64,000 nt of DNA from Bursaphelenchus xylophilus. Lineage: Eukaryota > Nematoda > Chromadorea > Rhabditida > Aphelenchoididae. Positions 20,641 through 32,900 of this stretch are shown here, piece after piece. The stretch is taken from the NCBI GenBank assembly GCA_904066235.2, contig CAJFCV020000006.1, positions 4,402,001-4,466,000 on the forward strand. The letters run 5' to 3'. Both the position numbers and the translations under genes were made by a program. The notes below the pieces were generated by a model. That model saw only the letters and a list, made by a program, of their open reading frames with translations, had not been told where the DNA came from and made no database searches. How positions within the stretch are numbered: the stretch's first letter is position 1; each line of letters begins with the position of its first letter.

Positions 20641-20795
20641 TATCACTCTGTCGGAAAAATAACTCGGACTAGTCGCAATAAAATGTTCTTCCTTGTCGCA
20701 AAATTTGAGCAATCGTCGGCCACACCTTCAGCTGTCGCAAGGCGATGAAGGGCGATTCCAAAGCAAGCCCAAATTATTTTCCCGACAGGCCGATA
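20641..20795. mobile_element. Short hairpin MITE, CTGTCGGGAAAATAA family
   Basis: 155 bp, with ends TATCACTCTGTCGG on the left and, inverted, TATCGGCCTGTCGGG on the right. Both continue into an AAAATAA block and then a GTCGCAA-type motif (TAGTCGCAAT on the left, CTTGCGAC on the right strand). There is no coding capacity. A related element lies at 29764-29913. Confidence 0.65.
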
Positions 20796-22654
20796 TTTTT
20801 GTTCCCAGCATGAAAACATATGCCAATTTTTAAGAGAGTAAAATTATCGCGCTGTGAGCGTCTACCTTCCAAAATATCCCTCTATTTCCACCCGAACTTC
20901 CTCAACTTAACTCTCTTTTAAATACCCAACCCTGACGACAAAATATCCCCCTTTTGACCAACTCCTATGATTTACAAGATAAACAATGGATGCTTGCATG
21001 TGCCATTGCAAGTTTTATTGTCTTCTCAGGATTTTTTTTTTCGTTTTGAAACGCAATGACACTGCCAGGTGCGTTTCAGCATTGAGTGGATTTTAAATGG
21101 ACAGTCAAAAGGGGCGATGCCTTGACAAAACAAGAGGGGAGCACAGAACAAAGGTTCAATTTCTGGACCGTTGAGGTCATTCTTGAGGCACTCCGAAATT
21201 TAGGACAAACTGAAGTACCTTTTGAAATATCCCTACAATTATGGTTATAAATTTTGCGCCCAAACTGGCGCCCTCATTCAGAGACAACTACCAAAAATTC
21301 TATCCGAACTAAACGTGCATTGGGAGTGACCACGACCAACACGGATTATTAGTAATTACACCAGAAAGAGAGTTATTTAATCCTTTGGGCAATGGCCAAA
21401 TTGCGGTTATTTGGGCATTCTAGCACCTCAGGGTATAAATGCTTCTAATCGGGCCAAAGTTCAGCCCCAAAAGACATTGCAACAGAGCAGGCCAAAATTG
21501 CAAAGGACAGAACAGTCATTTGTCACTCATAGGAAGGAATTCAGTACTAGCGACCTTCATTCCAGTTATTAAAAATGCATAAACAGTCTAAGAGGACACA
21601 ACAAAAAAATAAAAATTAATAGAAGATGAGTTCCAAAGCGCAACTTACATTATTCACGAAGTTTCATTGAAAAGGAGCTGCAAGTTCTGGAAAAAAGCAT
21701 AGAGAAGGGAAAGTGAGCAGCTCTAGAGAATATTCAAGAAACAGGGGAAAGGCGCAATCTATGCCATGGTAACCAATAAGGGTGTAAATTGAAAGGCTTC
21801 ACGTAAAGGCGTGTGGTTTCTTTTCATCCAGAAGCCTTATAAAAGATGATAAACATTCATTGGCACATGTGATTGTTGAGGCGTGAAGATTAGAGAGAAA
21901 AGCAAGGAAAACTTATGGCTAGCGAAGAAATATGGCTGTCCACAGAATTCAAACTGATCTTAAAACGGCCAGGCATCTGATAGGTTGGATCTGCCAAGTA
22001 TATTCTCAAAACTTCAACAATAGAGTTTTATGTATTGGTTTAACAAATTTGAAAAGAACACAGCGATTATCGCAGACTTCTTTCCAATTGTCAGGCCTCC
22101 TAAAAACGTACGACATCAATTCCACAACGAAGAACGTACAAACTCAACTTGCACTTGTAAACTTTAGTCTTTTCCAAAGTTTATCTTTTTTTCTTGGATG
22201 TTTATTTTCGGTCAGCTGAATTGTCAACGCTCCTTCATAGTTCCTATTCTAATTCGAATGTTTTTGATGATAAAGCGGAGAGAAGCGACAGACAAAAAAG
22301 CGGACGGATATAAACAAAAAGCAGCCCAAATGACTGATCACTTCCTTTGACGAATCTCATTTGATTGGGGTCGAGTAATCTGGATCGAATGAACTGTGCC
22401 TAGACTATATATCTGGCTAAAGAGAACTTCTTTAACTTTTCCTTACATCTCCAACTCGGGTTACTCACGTCCACATACGTTTCTTCTATTTACTCGTTTC
22501 TCTGAACCCACTTATCCCTATCCTCGCAAACTCAATTTTCGTTGCAGAAATTTGAATTTTTTAGCCAACTTCCGAGTGCCACTGAAACGTTGAAGAACAG
22601 GATTACTGGAAAACTGCAGAGCCGGAGAAAGCTCGTCTTCCTTTCAACAAACGC

Positions 22655-22662
22655 TATATAAG
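22655..22662 (+). promoter_or_regulatory. TATA box of the 22699 secreted-protein gene
   Basis: TATATAAG lies 37-44 bp upstream of the start codon, within an otherwise mixed-composition stretch. The distance leaves a very short 5' UTR of roughly 10-20 nt, as in many small highly expressed nematode genes. Confidence 0.5.
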
Positions 22663-22698
22663 CCTTCCGAGCCTGACTTTTAGTCATTGTTGGCCGAC

Positions 22699-23509
22699 AT
22701 GAGTTTCTCGTTGGAATACAGTGTCTTCTTATTCGTGTTGGTCGCTGTTACAGTTGTCAATGGATGCCGCTTGGACCCCAATTTGCTGGTGGAGAATTAT
22801 GAAAGTAAGGCCTTAGATTTTCAATCGTTTTGCATAAAGGAATGGTGGACTTTTGAGTTTTGTAAGTGTTCTAGGATGCTCAGGTTTTAAGAAGCTTAGA
22901 AAACCGTAGTAAAAGCTGTGATCTTCAACGCTTGAATTTGAGCTCCTCAACAATTCCGGATGTATTTTTCTAACATGGCTCATTTCCAGGTCACTTGGAG
23001 AACGCGAGTCTTGAACTGAACGTTCCGGAATTCTACCAACAACTCACTTCGGCATCAGTTGAATTCAACACCTCAACAGATCCCACCGAACTTGGTGAAG
23101 TCATGTTTAACAACTGGTACACATTTGAGAAGGTTTACCGAAGCGCTTTGGACAAAGGAGGCCTTCCCAGTAACTTGATCGACTTTGCAGTTACGGTAGG
23201 TGTACCTTGAAGGCCCCCCGTTAATCTTGTTTTGTCATAGTTTCGATAGAATTGGATGAGTATCAAACTCAATCAACAGATGAGCGATTTGATTACTGTG
23301 TCGCGTTGATTAACTCAATCTTTTTTTTGCAGGAGGCTCGTCTGTATTGCCTGGTACGTTCAGCACAAGCGCAAGACAAGATCGATGCGAAGCACAAGGA
23401 CCTCTCAATAAATTACAAGATCTTGTCCGAGGGCGAAAAGGCGATCGTCGAAAGAGCTCTGCCTAATGCCGCGGAAATGGTCACATCTCCGGAGAATTGG
23501 AGAAAATGA
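22699..23509 (+). CDS. Orphan secreted protein, 162 residues
   Basis: Three exons, 22699-22804, 22990-23195 and 23333-23509, with correct phases. Residues 1-22 form a signal peptide with hydrophobic core YSVFLFVLVAVTVV and a likely cleavage after NG-C. The mature chain is acidic to neutral, mostly helical by eye, and has only two cysteines (one right after the signal, one in the third exon in LYCLV). Two N-glycosylation sequons are visible (NAS and NTS). No domain is recognised. The small size, near TATA box and signal peptide suggest an abundant extracellular product, but the role is unknown. It is tail-to-tail with the SPRYD7 gene, 404 bp away. Confidence 0.82.
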
Positions 23510-23913
23510 CAAGACTTGGATATACAGAATTAAAAATTTTTAATGACATTAGAAGTACAAATGGGTCGTTTCAAACAGAAATTACACGGTTAAATATACA
23601 GAATTCTAGTTGTCAGTCAGCTTATTCCCGTTTATTCCGAGTATATAACAATTTATACTAATAAATCATATTCGAATATCTCTTTACTTGCAAATTTTTA
23701 CAGTATAGTCCAAGAGTCTCTGAAATCATAATGCAGCTTCGAAAGCTTTGTATTCGATGGTCTGCTGATTACAGATGGCATGTTACACACAGCACCGATC
23801 ATCAAATGAATACCACGCAAACCAATATGACTCAAAGCACTTTTTTATCAATTTAAAATTCTTTTTCAACACATTCGAATGGATATAAAGCACAAGATGG
23901 ATATAATGATAAA
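23510..23913. other. Convergent 3' intergenic spacer
   Basis: 404 bp between the secreted-protein stop (+) and the SPRYD7 stop (-). AT-rich, with a possible AATAAA near 23660. No gene seen. Confidence 0.55.
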
Positions 23914-24901
23914 TTAAAGCAAGGTCTGCTCAAGCATGATCTCCTCGTAACCGGCCGGCACTTGACATGTTGTGTTGCGGAACTTAACATCAAGAATGGC
24001 GTTGTCCGCAACAAAGAACAATGGAAAAACTTGCCCACGGACGTTCGTTATTGAGAAGGGAATAGGCGTGTTGTTTCGGTAGAATTTCAGTTCAACGTGA
24101 TCAAAAGTAACCGTCTGAAAAATGGAGCGTTTTTTATGAGAAATATATGTATACTCTGTTTTGAATTAATTATAAAAAAGATGTTTTTATTGCTCTGTAG
24201 ATCAGCCTAACTAATTGTAAGACTTACAACTGAGTCTCCTTCATTCAAGGGGATGTCCGTTTTCCCAACAAGTTCTCCATTTGCCCATAATTCGCCTGTA
24301 TTCCTCAAAGTCCAGGCAAATTCATCAACGGGTACATGCCCCAGTTCCACCGATCTGTGGCCAAGGCCAATGCCCCAGGTACCTGTAAAGCAAAAAAGTA
24401 TTTTTTTGGCTATAGCAAAAGTTAAGAGCCCCAAAAAAGGGTTAGGTCTTGGCCGGGTTCGAACCGGCGGCCTTCTCCGTGTGAAGGAGACGTGATAACC
24501 ACTACACTACAAGACCACGCCCCTCGCTCTTTCCTTATTCCATGTGGACTGACCGGATTGTGTAATATCCACTTGGAAGTAGGCCTTGTTTTGGACAATG
24601 GGAGCTGTGGCGAGGGAAGCGCCGGTTCCACAAATCCTCGAGCCATTTTTTAGCAGTACCACATCTGGTCCTGAAATTGAGTTTTTGTAAAAACGGCTTT
24701 TATTGTGTCTTCAACATATAAGCTTCTTTATCTTCTACATGTTGTGTTCTAAATCCAAAAAACAAAATGACAAATCTCACCCATGTGGCTGGTACTCAGC
24801 TTAATTGCCCTGGCATCCTCGCGTAACTGCGCATACGACGGGGTTGCTGTGAAACTGGGACCCTGCACACATTCGAGACACTGTCGAAATGGGAAAAACA
24901 T
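23914..24901 (-). CDS. SPRYD7: SPRY domain-containing protein 7 orthologue
   Basis: Four exons, right to left: 24901-24781, 24670-24554, 24382-24228, 24114-23914, giving 197 residues, essentially the length of vertebrate SPRYD7. Recognisable blocks in order are STSHMG-PDVVLLKNGSRICGTG, APIVQNKAYFQV, TWGIGLG, LNEGDSV-TVTFDHVEL, NVRGQVFPLFFV, DNAILDVKF, and GYEEIMLEQ near the C terminus. These match the family along its whole length, with a short Cys-containing N terminus (QCLEC) like the CC pair in vertebrates. SPRY domains are protein-interaction modules; this member's partners are not established. Intron 2 uses a GTCAGT donor, weaker than its neighbours, and contains a tRNA-Val on the same strand. 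Confidence 0.95.
24445..24516 (-). tRNA. tRNA-Val (anticodon CAC)
   Basis: A 72 nt cloverleaf on the minus strand. The acceptor stem GGTCTTG pairs with CAAGACC without mismatch. The D region reads GTGTAGTGGTTATCAC. The anticodon stem TCTCC/GGAGA encloses loop TTCACAC, giving anticodon CAC. The T arm is GCCGG-TTCGAAC-CCGGC. No intron and no encoded CCA, as expected in a eukaryote. A run of six T (24438-24433) about 7 nt downstream is a good Pol III terminator. The gene sits inside intron 2 of the SPRYD7 gene, same orientation. All stems are intact, so it is probably functional. Confidence 0.97.
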
Positions 24902-27245
24902 AAATATTGATATAGTAGAGGGCTCCAAGAATGCTTCCCGTTTTCTTCGCGGTTGTCGGCTTTTGTTTTGAATGGGCCTGAAAGAGATGGCATTTCTGTG
25001 AGTTCATACTCAGTAAACCGCGAACAACGATGACGTCGGCTGAAGTGCGTAATAGGAGACGGGTCGGAGAAACAAAAAACAAAATTATTGACATTATCAT
25101 TGCAAACTTCGATCAAAAAGTTATTGTTCTTAGAAAAAATTGCAATCTCATGTGCAAGTCCAGCGTTTCTTCGCATAATAGAGAGGGCAAAAAAATCTAA
25201 AAATTTTGGGAAATTTTTTTCTAAAAGGGTCATCGCAATTTTTATGAGATCTAAACATCGCCTATATATCCTTAAAGAATTTAAAAAAGTTTTTTCCAAG
25301 TTTCAACCAAGTTTTTATATACCTTCCTAAGCCCATTGCCTTATTTTTTCATGTCCGAAGATATTACAAAGCCTTCTCCTCTCCACACTATTATCATCCC
25401 AAACAAATCTACGCACCTCCAACGTCATACCGACGTAGTCATGTATCATATTCACGAGGACTCCCGAACGAACGAAATGAAAATAATATTTGGAGAAAAA
25501 ATCCATTCCCTCTGGCGAATTCTCCTTCCAAAAAGGGAGACAACGGCACTTTTACCCCCGAATGGCCACATGCCCTCGTCTTTTTTTATGCGGCCCATTT
25601 TTTTTTGTCTTTCGCTGAAAATGGAAATTTTGGGAAACAAATTTCCAATACTTTTTGGAAGGACACTTGATAAAGCAAGACTAATTGACAAACCTTGGGA
25701 AAATTTACAAGTTTTTGATTGAAAAATGACTTTTTTTGATTTTTAAATATAAAATAAATAAAAATAATAACAGATAAAAATAACAGATATAAAGAATGAT
25801 ATAGAAAATATCCGAGATGGCGAGAAAACGATGATATTGGGTTACAAGAAATGGAAAAAGAAGAAAGTTTCAAGAACATTGGCCGCGATAAAAATCGTAA
25901 ACAACAAGGAAAAAGTTTGCGGAAAACACGCGGGTTGAAGAAATTCGTGGGCGATAAACAATGAACTAAAGACTAAAGCATAGTGCATAGTTGATGAACG
26001 AAAGAAGAAAAATAAAATTGGCTCTGAATTTGTAAATTACGCAGTTTCAGCTTGTTATCCAAAAGAGAGGCCGAAATTTTTAAATTCTTTCCAAAATTAG
26101 TCAGAGTTTCCACAAATTACAGCCTTATCAAAAATTGGTCCTCCGGTTACTGTCCCCATCAAACTCACTCTCACTATAACAACAAAAACCATCGTTACTA
26201 TAAATACAAAATCGCATTATGTCTAAAAACGGAATTGATGTCGCCATAAGTCTTTTGCAGCGTCAAATCAACAAGCCAGGAATAAATTTGAAGGTCGCTA
26301 TGGCAACTGTACACGGGGATTTTTCTCGTTTATGCAGTTTGTTTCATATGTTTTCACGGGATTGGCCGAGGTCAAAGCCTGTGGACATGACAAGGTCTTT
26401 CTGGAGTATCAGCAATTTTTGACTCCTAGGTTACATAGATAAATTAAAATTTATTTTTTTTTTTAATTTTGTACTGCTTCATAGAAAATTGTAATTTTTT
26501 GTCAAAAAGTCAGAATTTTAATAATTTGCTATGAATTTCATTTTTTTATTTTTAAAGAAAAGTTTTATGTACTTTTAAAAAGCCCAAGAGATTTTTCAAC
26601 TAAAATTCCAAAAATTCCACAATTTCTATGCAGCAAAAATGAAAATTCAACGGATTCCATCGATGAATTTTCATGCATGAACACGCTGAAATTGATACAA
26701 GTTTTTTTCGTTTGCTCTTTTCGTTTTCCGCCTATATTCAGAGCGCGCGTTTTGAATCTCGTTTTTTCAACGCTCGAACCGCACCTGCCAAGAATTTCCG
26801 AATGGCAGTTCAGGGTAAATCTGCCTTATAGAGATGGGGGTTTCTCGCATTTCCGGTGGCTTTGGAAAGGGGGGAGAGAGAAAATGAAAATGGGAAGAAT
26901 GAGATGTCGTCAATCTTTTCTGGGGTTGGCTCTTGGGTTGTTGATCTGAATGGGAGGGGATTGAAGATCAAAAATGGAAAGATTTCCTCTTTAAAATTCT
27001 TAAAAAACGAATTTTTTAGCAGTACATGCAAGGGGCAGCCAAAATATTAAATGATTTTTGTTGACATGAGATTATGGAAAACGAGGAGAGAGTGTCAGAC
27101 AAAAAATTTGTTTGACTGTACCTTTGTCTATTTTACCAAAAAAAAATATTTTTTAAAGCAAGAGGATCTGTTGTGGGGCAAAAATTCATTTTTTATTAAA
27201 TTGAAGAATGGCGGTCAGAGAAAAATCCATTTTTTCTATTTACAA

Positions 27246-27689
27246 GGGAAGTACCCCAAGTGCGACGCTCAGATTTTCTTTAAATTTTGCACACACGTCG
27301 GGTATGGACTAAATATCAATTCCTGAAAGTTTTAGCTCGCGCTTTGCGGGCGCCGCCGAGATATTGAACGGGTTTTGCCGCCGAGAGAGCACACTAAACG
27401 TGTAGAGCGGTCAGAGAGGAAAACGCTTTTTGGCCATAACTTTGGCAGTTTCGTGCGGAAAAATTTGATTTTTTGTGGAAACATTACCCTTTACGATAGA
27501 AATGGGCATGAAAATTTTGGTGCCGAAATTCGGCAAAAAGTGTAAAATTTTCGCCCACTTTCGATCTAAAAATCCCGGTTGTTTCTGCAAAGCGCGAGCT
27601 AGGATTCTCGCATATATCTTAGAAAAAATTGTTCTAAATTTGTGCCAAGTTTCATCAAAATCTGAGCGTCGCACTTGGGGTACTTCCCC
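27246..27689. mobile_element. Hairpin element with 32 bp outer and 15 bp inner inverted repeats
   Basis: The outer arms 27246-27277 and 27657-27689 are near-perfect inverted copies (GGGAAGTACCCCAAGTGCGA and onward). Inner arms TAGCTCGCGCTTTGC (27333-27347) and its complement (27587-27601) lie at matching depth. Between them the arms have diverged. No coding capacity. Pieces of the same sequence recur at 55567-55600 and 58308-58395, showing it is a dispersed family. Confidence 0.65.
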
Positions 27690-29763
27690 TGTTAGTTACA
27701 GTAGAGCTGTTGTAATAAACTTCCGTACAATAAAACCTGTCTATGAAGAACAAGCTTTGCGGCTTCGAGAGGCAGTTGTTGGCCAAACTGGACTTGCATA
27801 CAAGAAATCACTTCTTTGACAAATAATTTTTTGCCCTCTGGCGGTTTATTGTACAGAAGCTGGACTGACCGTCGGAAAATTCAATTTTACTGGTAAAAGG
27901 AATCAAAAAAAGTGTCTCCACTTTAAAATCTCAGTGGTTTCAAAATTTCAATCACCTTCAAATCTCATCAAAATCTCAGCGTTCCTCAAACCACCTTACT
28001 TCAGAAGCCGATTACTTTTTGATATCATGATTAAGATTGCTTCCTACATTCGTCAAATTTTCCAAAAGGTATCCCCCAAAATTCGCGTTACCCAGCGCCC
28101 TTTGATCGTATTGTTTTCACCTTCGTTTGCGTGTTTATCCCCTCCGCTGTCTTCCAAACGTCTTTTTTTCGTCAATCGCGGCGGAAATCCACCGGTTTTT
28201 ACTTGTTTTTTTACGAATTGTTGTAATGTTTCACCTAAGCGACGGATATGATGACTTTCGCTTTTTTAGAGTTTATCGCTCGATCAGCGTTTGTAAGGAT
28301 ATTTACTCCTTATAGCATAAAATTTACTTATTTTACAATGATTCTTTCGAAGCGAAAAGCTTATTTTTTCGAATGAAAATTGGTTATAAATTTGATTGCA
28401 TCACTATTTTTTAGCAACACGTTGCAACAATAATTATGGTTATTATGGTTCTGCACGTCCTCTGTCTTTCTTCTTATCATGATTGTGCTAATTTGATTGT
28501 TTGGGGTTTTGCGTAAAGGGCGAAAGCACAATTAGATCTCGCAGTTATTTGGAGAAACATTTGTTGTTTTTGCTGTGATTAGATTAATTGGGGGTACTTG
28601 AGGCAGGTTCCGAACATTTTTGGGCGAGCGTTGGGAGCCTTGGAGTTTTAAGAAGTACGGGAAATTATTTTTTTTTGCGTTAAATTGAGATGCTTACAAT
28701 TAGGCTCTGTTCTAAAATTTTTTTGCGGAGTATAGATGTCTAACTTGATGAATTAGCACAATGGATGACAAATTTTTTATTTCAACATTCTCAAAGATAT
28801 GGCCAAAAAATTTATATTATGGCGACCTCTCACCTTTCCATGTTCTTATGACCGTAAAGATCATTGAATTCCGTTTTCTGAAATTAATTTTTTCAGGTAT
28901 TATAAAGGCCTCTTCTTCCAAATTAAAAAACTTTTGGGAGATCGTATCATGGACATTTCCAAAATCAAAACGCAAGGTGTATTCTTGCTTTAGGCAACTT
29001 TTTGCTTCAAAATTTATTGTGGAAATTTCTTCAGTTGATTTTTTACCTCGAAAAGTTGTTTGCAACTTTCCGCAACACTTTTTTCCATGACAATTTTCTT
29101 CTCTGCCACACCCAAACCGCTGGGCCAGATAACAAGTTTTACCCTCCCCTCTCCCACAAACGCATTTAATTTCTGCTCGAATTAGCTTACCAATTTCGCA
29201 AACGAAATTCAGGAGTTATTGAGGCAACGAGTTAACCTTCCCTTCTTCCCCTTGTTCAGCCCGTTTAAATCGACGAACTTTGCGCGGCGGAAATGACTCT
29301 TGTTCATTATTTTTCCATTTTTTAAAGAACAACAAACAAAATCGTGGAATTTTTAAAATTTTGCGATTTATTGGAGGTCAAAGTTAAGGGAAGTTTTTGG
29401 TGGTAAAAACGGGTAGGAGCATAGTGAATTTATTGTAAAATTTAGAAGGTTTTTAGAAGATTGCTGCCTGAGGAAGCGGGCTATCAGTTGTGAGTCACTG
29501 AAGGGAGTTTGAGGTTGATTATGCGAAGAAAAGGGAATAAAAACTAAAGAAGATTAGGCGGCGGTTTGAACGGAATAAAGGCGAAATTAAAAATTTAACT
29601 GCTCAAAATGGAGAGTGCAAGTTTTAGGAATATCTGTCGCAACTGAAACGCCTTGTACTTGCTTAACGCAGACGTCTTTTTGCACTGCTCTTTTATCACT
29701 CATTCTATTGAAATTGCAAGGAGTTTTACTGTGCACAAGCACTGTGATAGCCTTTTTTTGCTG

Positions 29764-29913
29764 TATCAATATGTCTGGAAAATAATGTGGATCCGATGCT
29801 CCTTGGAATTTCCCATCATCGTCTAGCCGAAGCTTGCGATTTTCGTGCTCGACTGCGTCGAGTCTTGACATTTCGCTGCGAAAAAACCACATTATTTTCC
29901 CGACAGACTGATA
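29764..29913. mobile_element. Short hairpin MITE, CTGTCGGGAAAATAA family, second copy
   Basis: 150 bp with left end TATCAATATGTCTGGAAAAT and an inverted right end TATCAGTCTGTCGGGAAAAT, both running into AATGTGG. The ends match those of the element at 20641-20795. The 114-codon minus-strand frame here lies largely across this element and is not a gene. Confidence 0.7.
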
Positions 29914-32900
29914 CTTCCGCCTAGACGCCATTTCCTCTATCAGATCTCTTTTTTCCTATAGCCATATTTGCCCCAAATTTCACAACTTTCTCTGTCATAA
30001 TCCGGCTAAATTCGTCCATAGTTACAAAACGTCTATTGTCCAGAAAAACTCTCCCAGAAAATCCGGACAAACACTCGAATTCTTTTTGAATATTTATTTT
30101 TATATTCCCGAAGAACAAAAACTTTCCCGAGGCGCGAAGGATAAGTTTGTTTCGTGATAAAAGAAGATAAAAAAATGAATAAGAGTCAAGAGGGATCGAG
30201 GGGGAAAGGCGGGTGATCCAGAGCTCCGCTCAGCGCCTTGAGGTTTCGAAAAAGCGGGTATTTGAGACAGTGACGTGGTACTTGACAAGGGGAGAGTCTG
30301 TATTGTACGGCTTGAACGTAGGAAGACTTGGCAAGCACGGGGGTTTTCAAATTGAAAAAAAGTTATAAGTAGTGTGCTCTGGGACGTCACACAGCTTTAA
30401 AGAAAAATTTTCAACCACGCTAACTTCTGTATTTTTGCAAAATTTTGGCAAAAAGCCTTTGTGAGCCACCCTTAGAACAACATGATTTTTACCCACCGCT
30501 TTACGATCTTCGCCGCCATACGTAATAATCAAAAATCAATCGTATATTAAGCAATATTAAAAATTTAATAACTCTTCTCTGTTTTTTGTTGACTGTTTGG
30601 CCATCCCGAGTCCAGTGGTACCCAATTTTTATTGTATTATATGGCTTATTTTCCCCGACAGCAAAGCCTCCAATCTTGTTTGCAATTACGCTTAATTTTA
30701 TAAGCCTTTTCCCATAAACTTATTCTTTTGGTATTTTTTTTTGCTTGCGGCATTCACCGAATTTCAAATACTGTCGATTGTATTTGTTCAACCCAGTTAC
30801 GGGATCTTACTTGTGCGATTTGCAAGACGACCCAGGGATTTTACCTTTTGTCTCCGTTCGTGATCTCTTGCTCTCTCTTGAGTAAAAATTATTGGATACA
30901 GAAGGCGGTTTTTCGACGAGATTGTAATTTGCATATGGTAGGGTAATTTAGTAATTTAGTGGAATTTTGGATTATGGTATATTTTATTTTCTATTGCCTC
31001 TGGCCTTCAATGATTGTAAAATCTTCGGCTTAACTTGCAAATTTTGAGGATTTTTAAAGCTGATATTTGGCCTACTCTCATTCCAGATAAGTTGTCTTTA
31101 CATCACCCGTGAATACATCAGAAATCAATGTAATCCGCGTTTGCTCTTTTCTCTTCTCTTGTTTATTTTTATTCAATTTCCCGGGATTAAATTTCGTCAA
31201 ACTTCTTTTTTTCGGATTCCCAATCCAAACTTTTCCCCGTGGAAAGACGATTGGAAGACGAGGATTCTTTGAACTTCTTAAGCGACTAGACGTCAACCCC
31301 TTTGTGTTATGTCATTTGTTTCGGGGTGATGGAGGATTTTTGGATGAGACGAGGGCTTGAGTGATGGCCTGCAGATGGCGAAAGATGTTAATGTAGGGCA
31401 GAATATTGGCCGGATGTCATAAGAGATGAAATGGAGGTTGATTTTAGAACTGGAGGAAGTTCCGGGTCGGGGGCAGTACTTTTCATTTTTTACTTTGCTT
31501 TTCCAGAAGTTCAAAAGCAAGAATTGAATTGCTGGCAGTTTTTTCGAGGCCATAAGTTTAGACGCAAAAGGTATCATCTCAAAAAAAAATTAAATTGCAA
31601 TCGTTAAGATTTGATACAACGCAACTTTTCATTGGGTTTGTTTTGATATATGATACCTTTATCGTGTTTTTCTGACGTCAGACTTTATAAGGTTCTAACT
31701 GAAATAATGAAATTTTTGCAAGACGTTGTTTTGTTTTTCTCTGATTGTCAGCCCTAATTTTCCTGAGATCTCCAGTGATTGTTGACCATCTCAGCCAAAC
31801 CTGCACGACTCGATCAAGAAACCTGGAAATTTTTGAATGATACTTTTGGTACAAGTACTCTTGTAAACGAGCTCTCTGCAAACTTTGCTGGCTTCAGTCA
31901 TGGCTTCGACCATCACTGAAAATCGTTAATCTGTTTTCCAGCTTTATCCATCATGCTTTTGCAAATACGTCCTTTAAAGTGCATTCCAGACCTCTAGATC
32001 CGTCTAGCCTTCCCGTATTTTGCAATTGCGGTTTCCCCGCTTCTCCGCTTAAAACTCTTTTCGAACAAACCATAGCCATAGCTCGTGATTTTATGGGCAT
32101 AATGATGTTATGACCGAATTTGTCCAAAAAAGCCGAATATTTTTCGTTTTCGGGCGTTCACGCGGCTCTGACCTCATATTCTGTAGATCCATTTCGCTTT
32201 TCGAGTTCGTCTTCTCAAGGTCTCGGGGGAGAAATTTGAATGACTTTTTGAGGCTATGACGGTGAGGGAAATGCAGAGAAAATGCGGTTCGAAGAAGGGA
32301 AGGAGCCCGCGGGATTCTGGAGGGATCTTGTAATGGCGTCAATGGAGCTGAAGGTGGATGACAAATAAAGTCAAAGGTCTGCAGTGAGGTATTTGTTTGA
32401 AATAGAAGGAATATGGCTTGAAATAGAGGACTTGCAGAGTTCAGCTGAAAGAGTTTGGTGAAAATTAGAATTTACTTCTCCAAAAGATTAAAAAAGATGA
32501 CTAAAAGGTTCACTCACATCTCTATGTGTTTTCTGTAGTCTCTAGACTTCAAACATCTTCCAAAACTTTTGGCAATCGCTTGGCATCTTCCCACATTATT
32601 CATGTAAACTATGGATGTTTGATTCTCATAGTGCATGTATAAGGATAGGACTTTCTCAACGCGCAACGGTATTTCCAGCCCAAAAAATGGAACGTAATTT
32701 TCTTAGAATTAACTGAAATTAAATATTGTATTATATACATGAGAATTACCTACTAAGTTTCGAGGATTTTTTTCATAATTTCGCAGATTTCTAGACCTAA
32801 TTTTATAGTTCTTTTTTTGAGATTTAAAAAAAATTTCTTTACCGAAAAACAAAAAATGTTTAAAAAACCGTAATCAAAGATCCGCCCCTCGGTTGACCTT

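Larger units (their letters stand above)
20102..22698. other. Intergenic region between ZNF474-like and secreted-protein genes
   Basis: 2.6 kb flanked by divergent genes. It holds the hairpin element at 20641-20795 and the TATA box at 22655-22662. A 95-codon frame at 21932-22219 (+) has no recognisable features. No RNA gene is seen. Confidence 0.5.

Noticed and set aside
29587..29931. 114-codon minus-strand frame that looks protein-like
   Set aside because: Nearly half of it lies in the 29764-29913 hairpin element, and I find no splice partner or domain.
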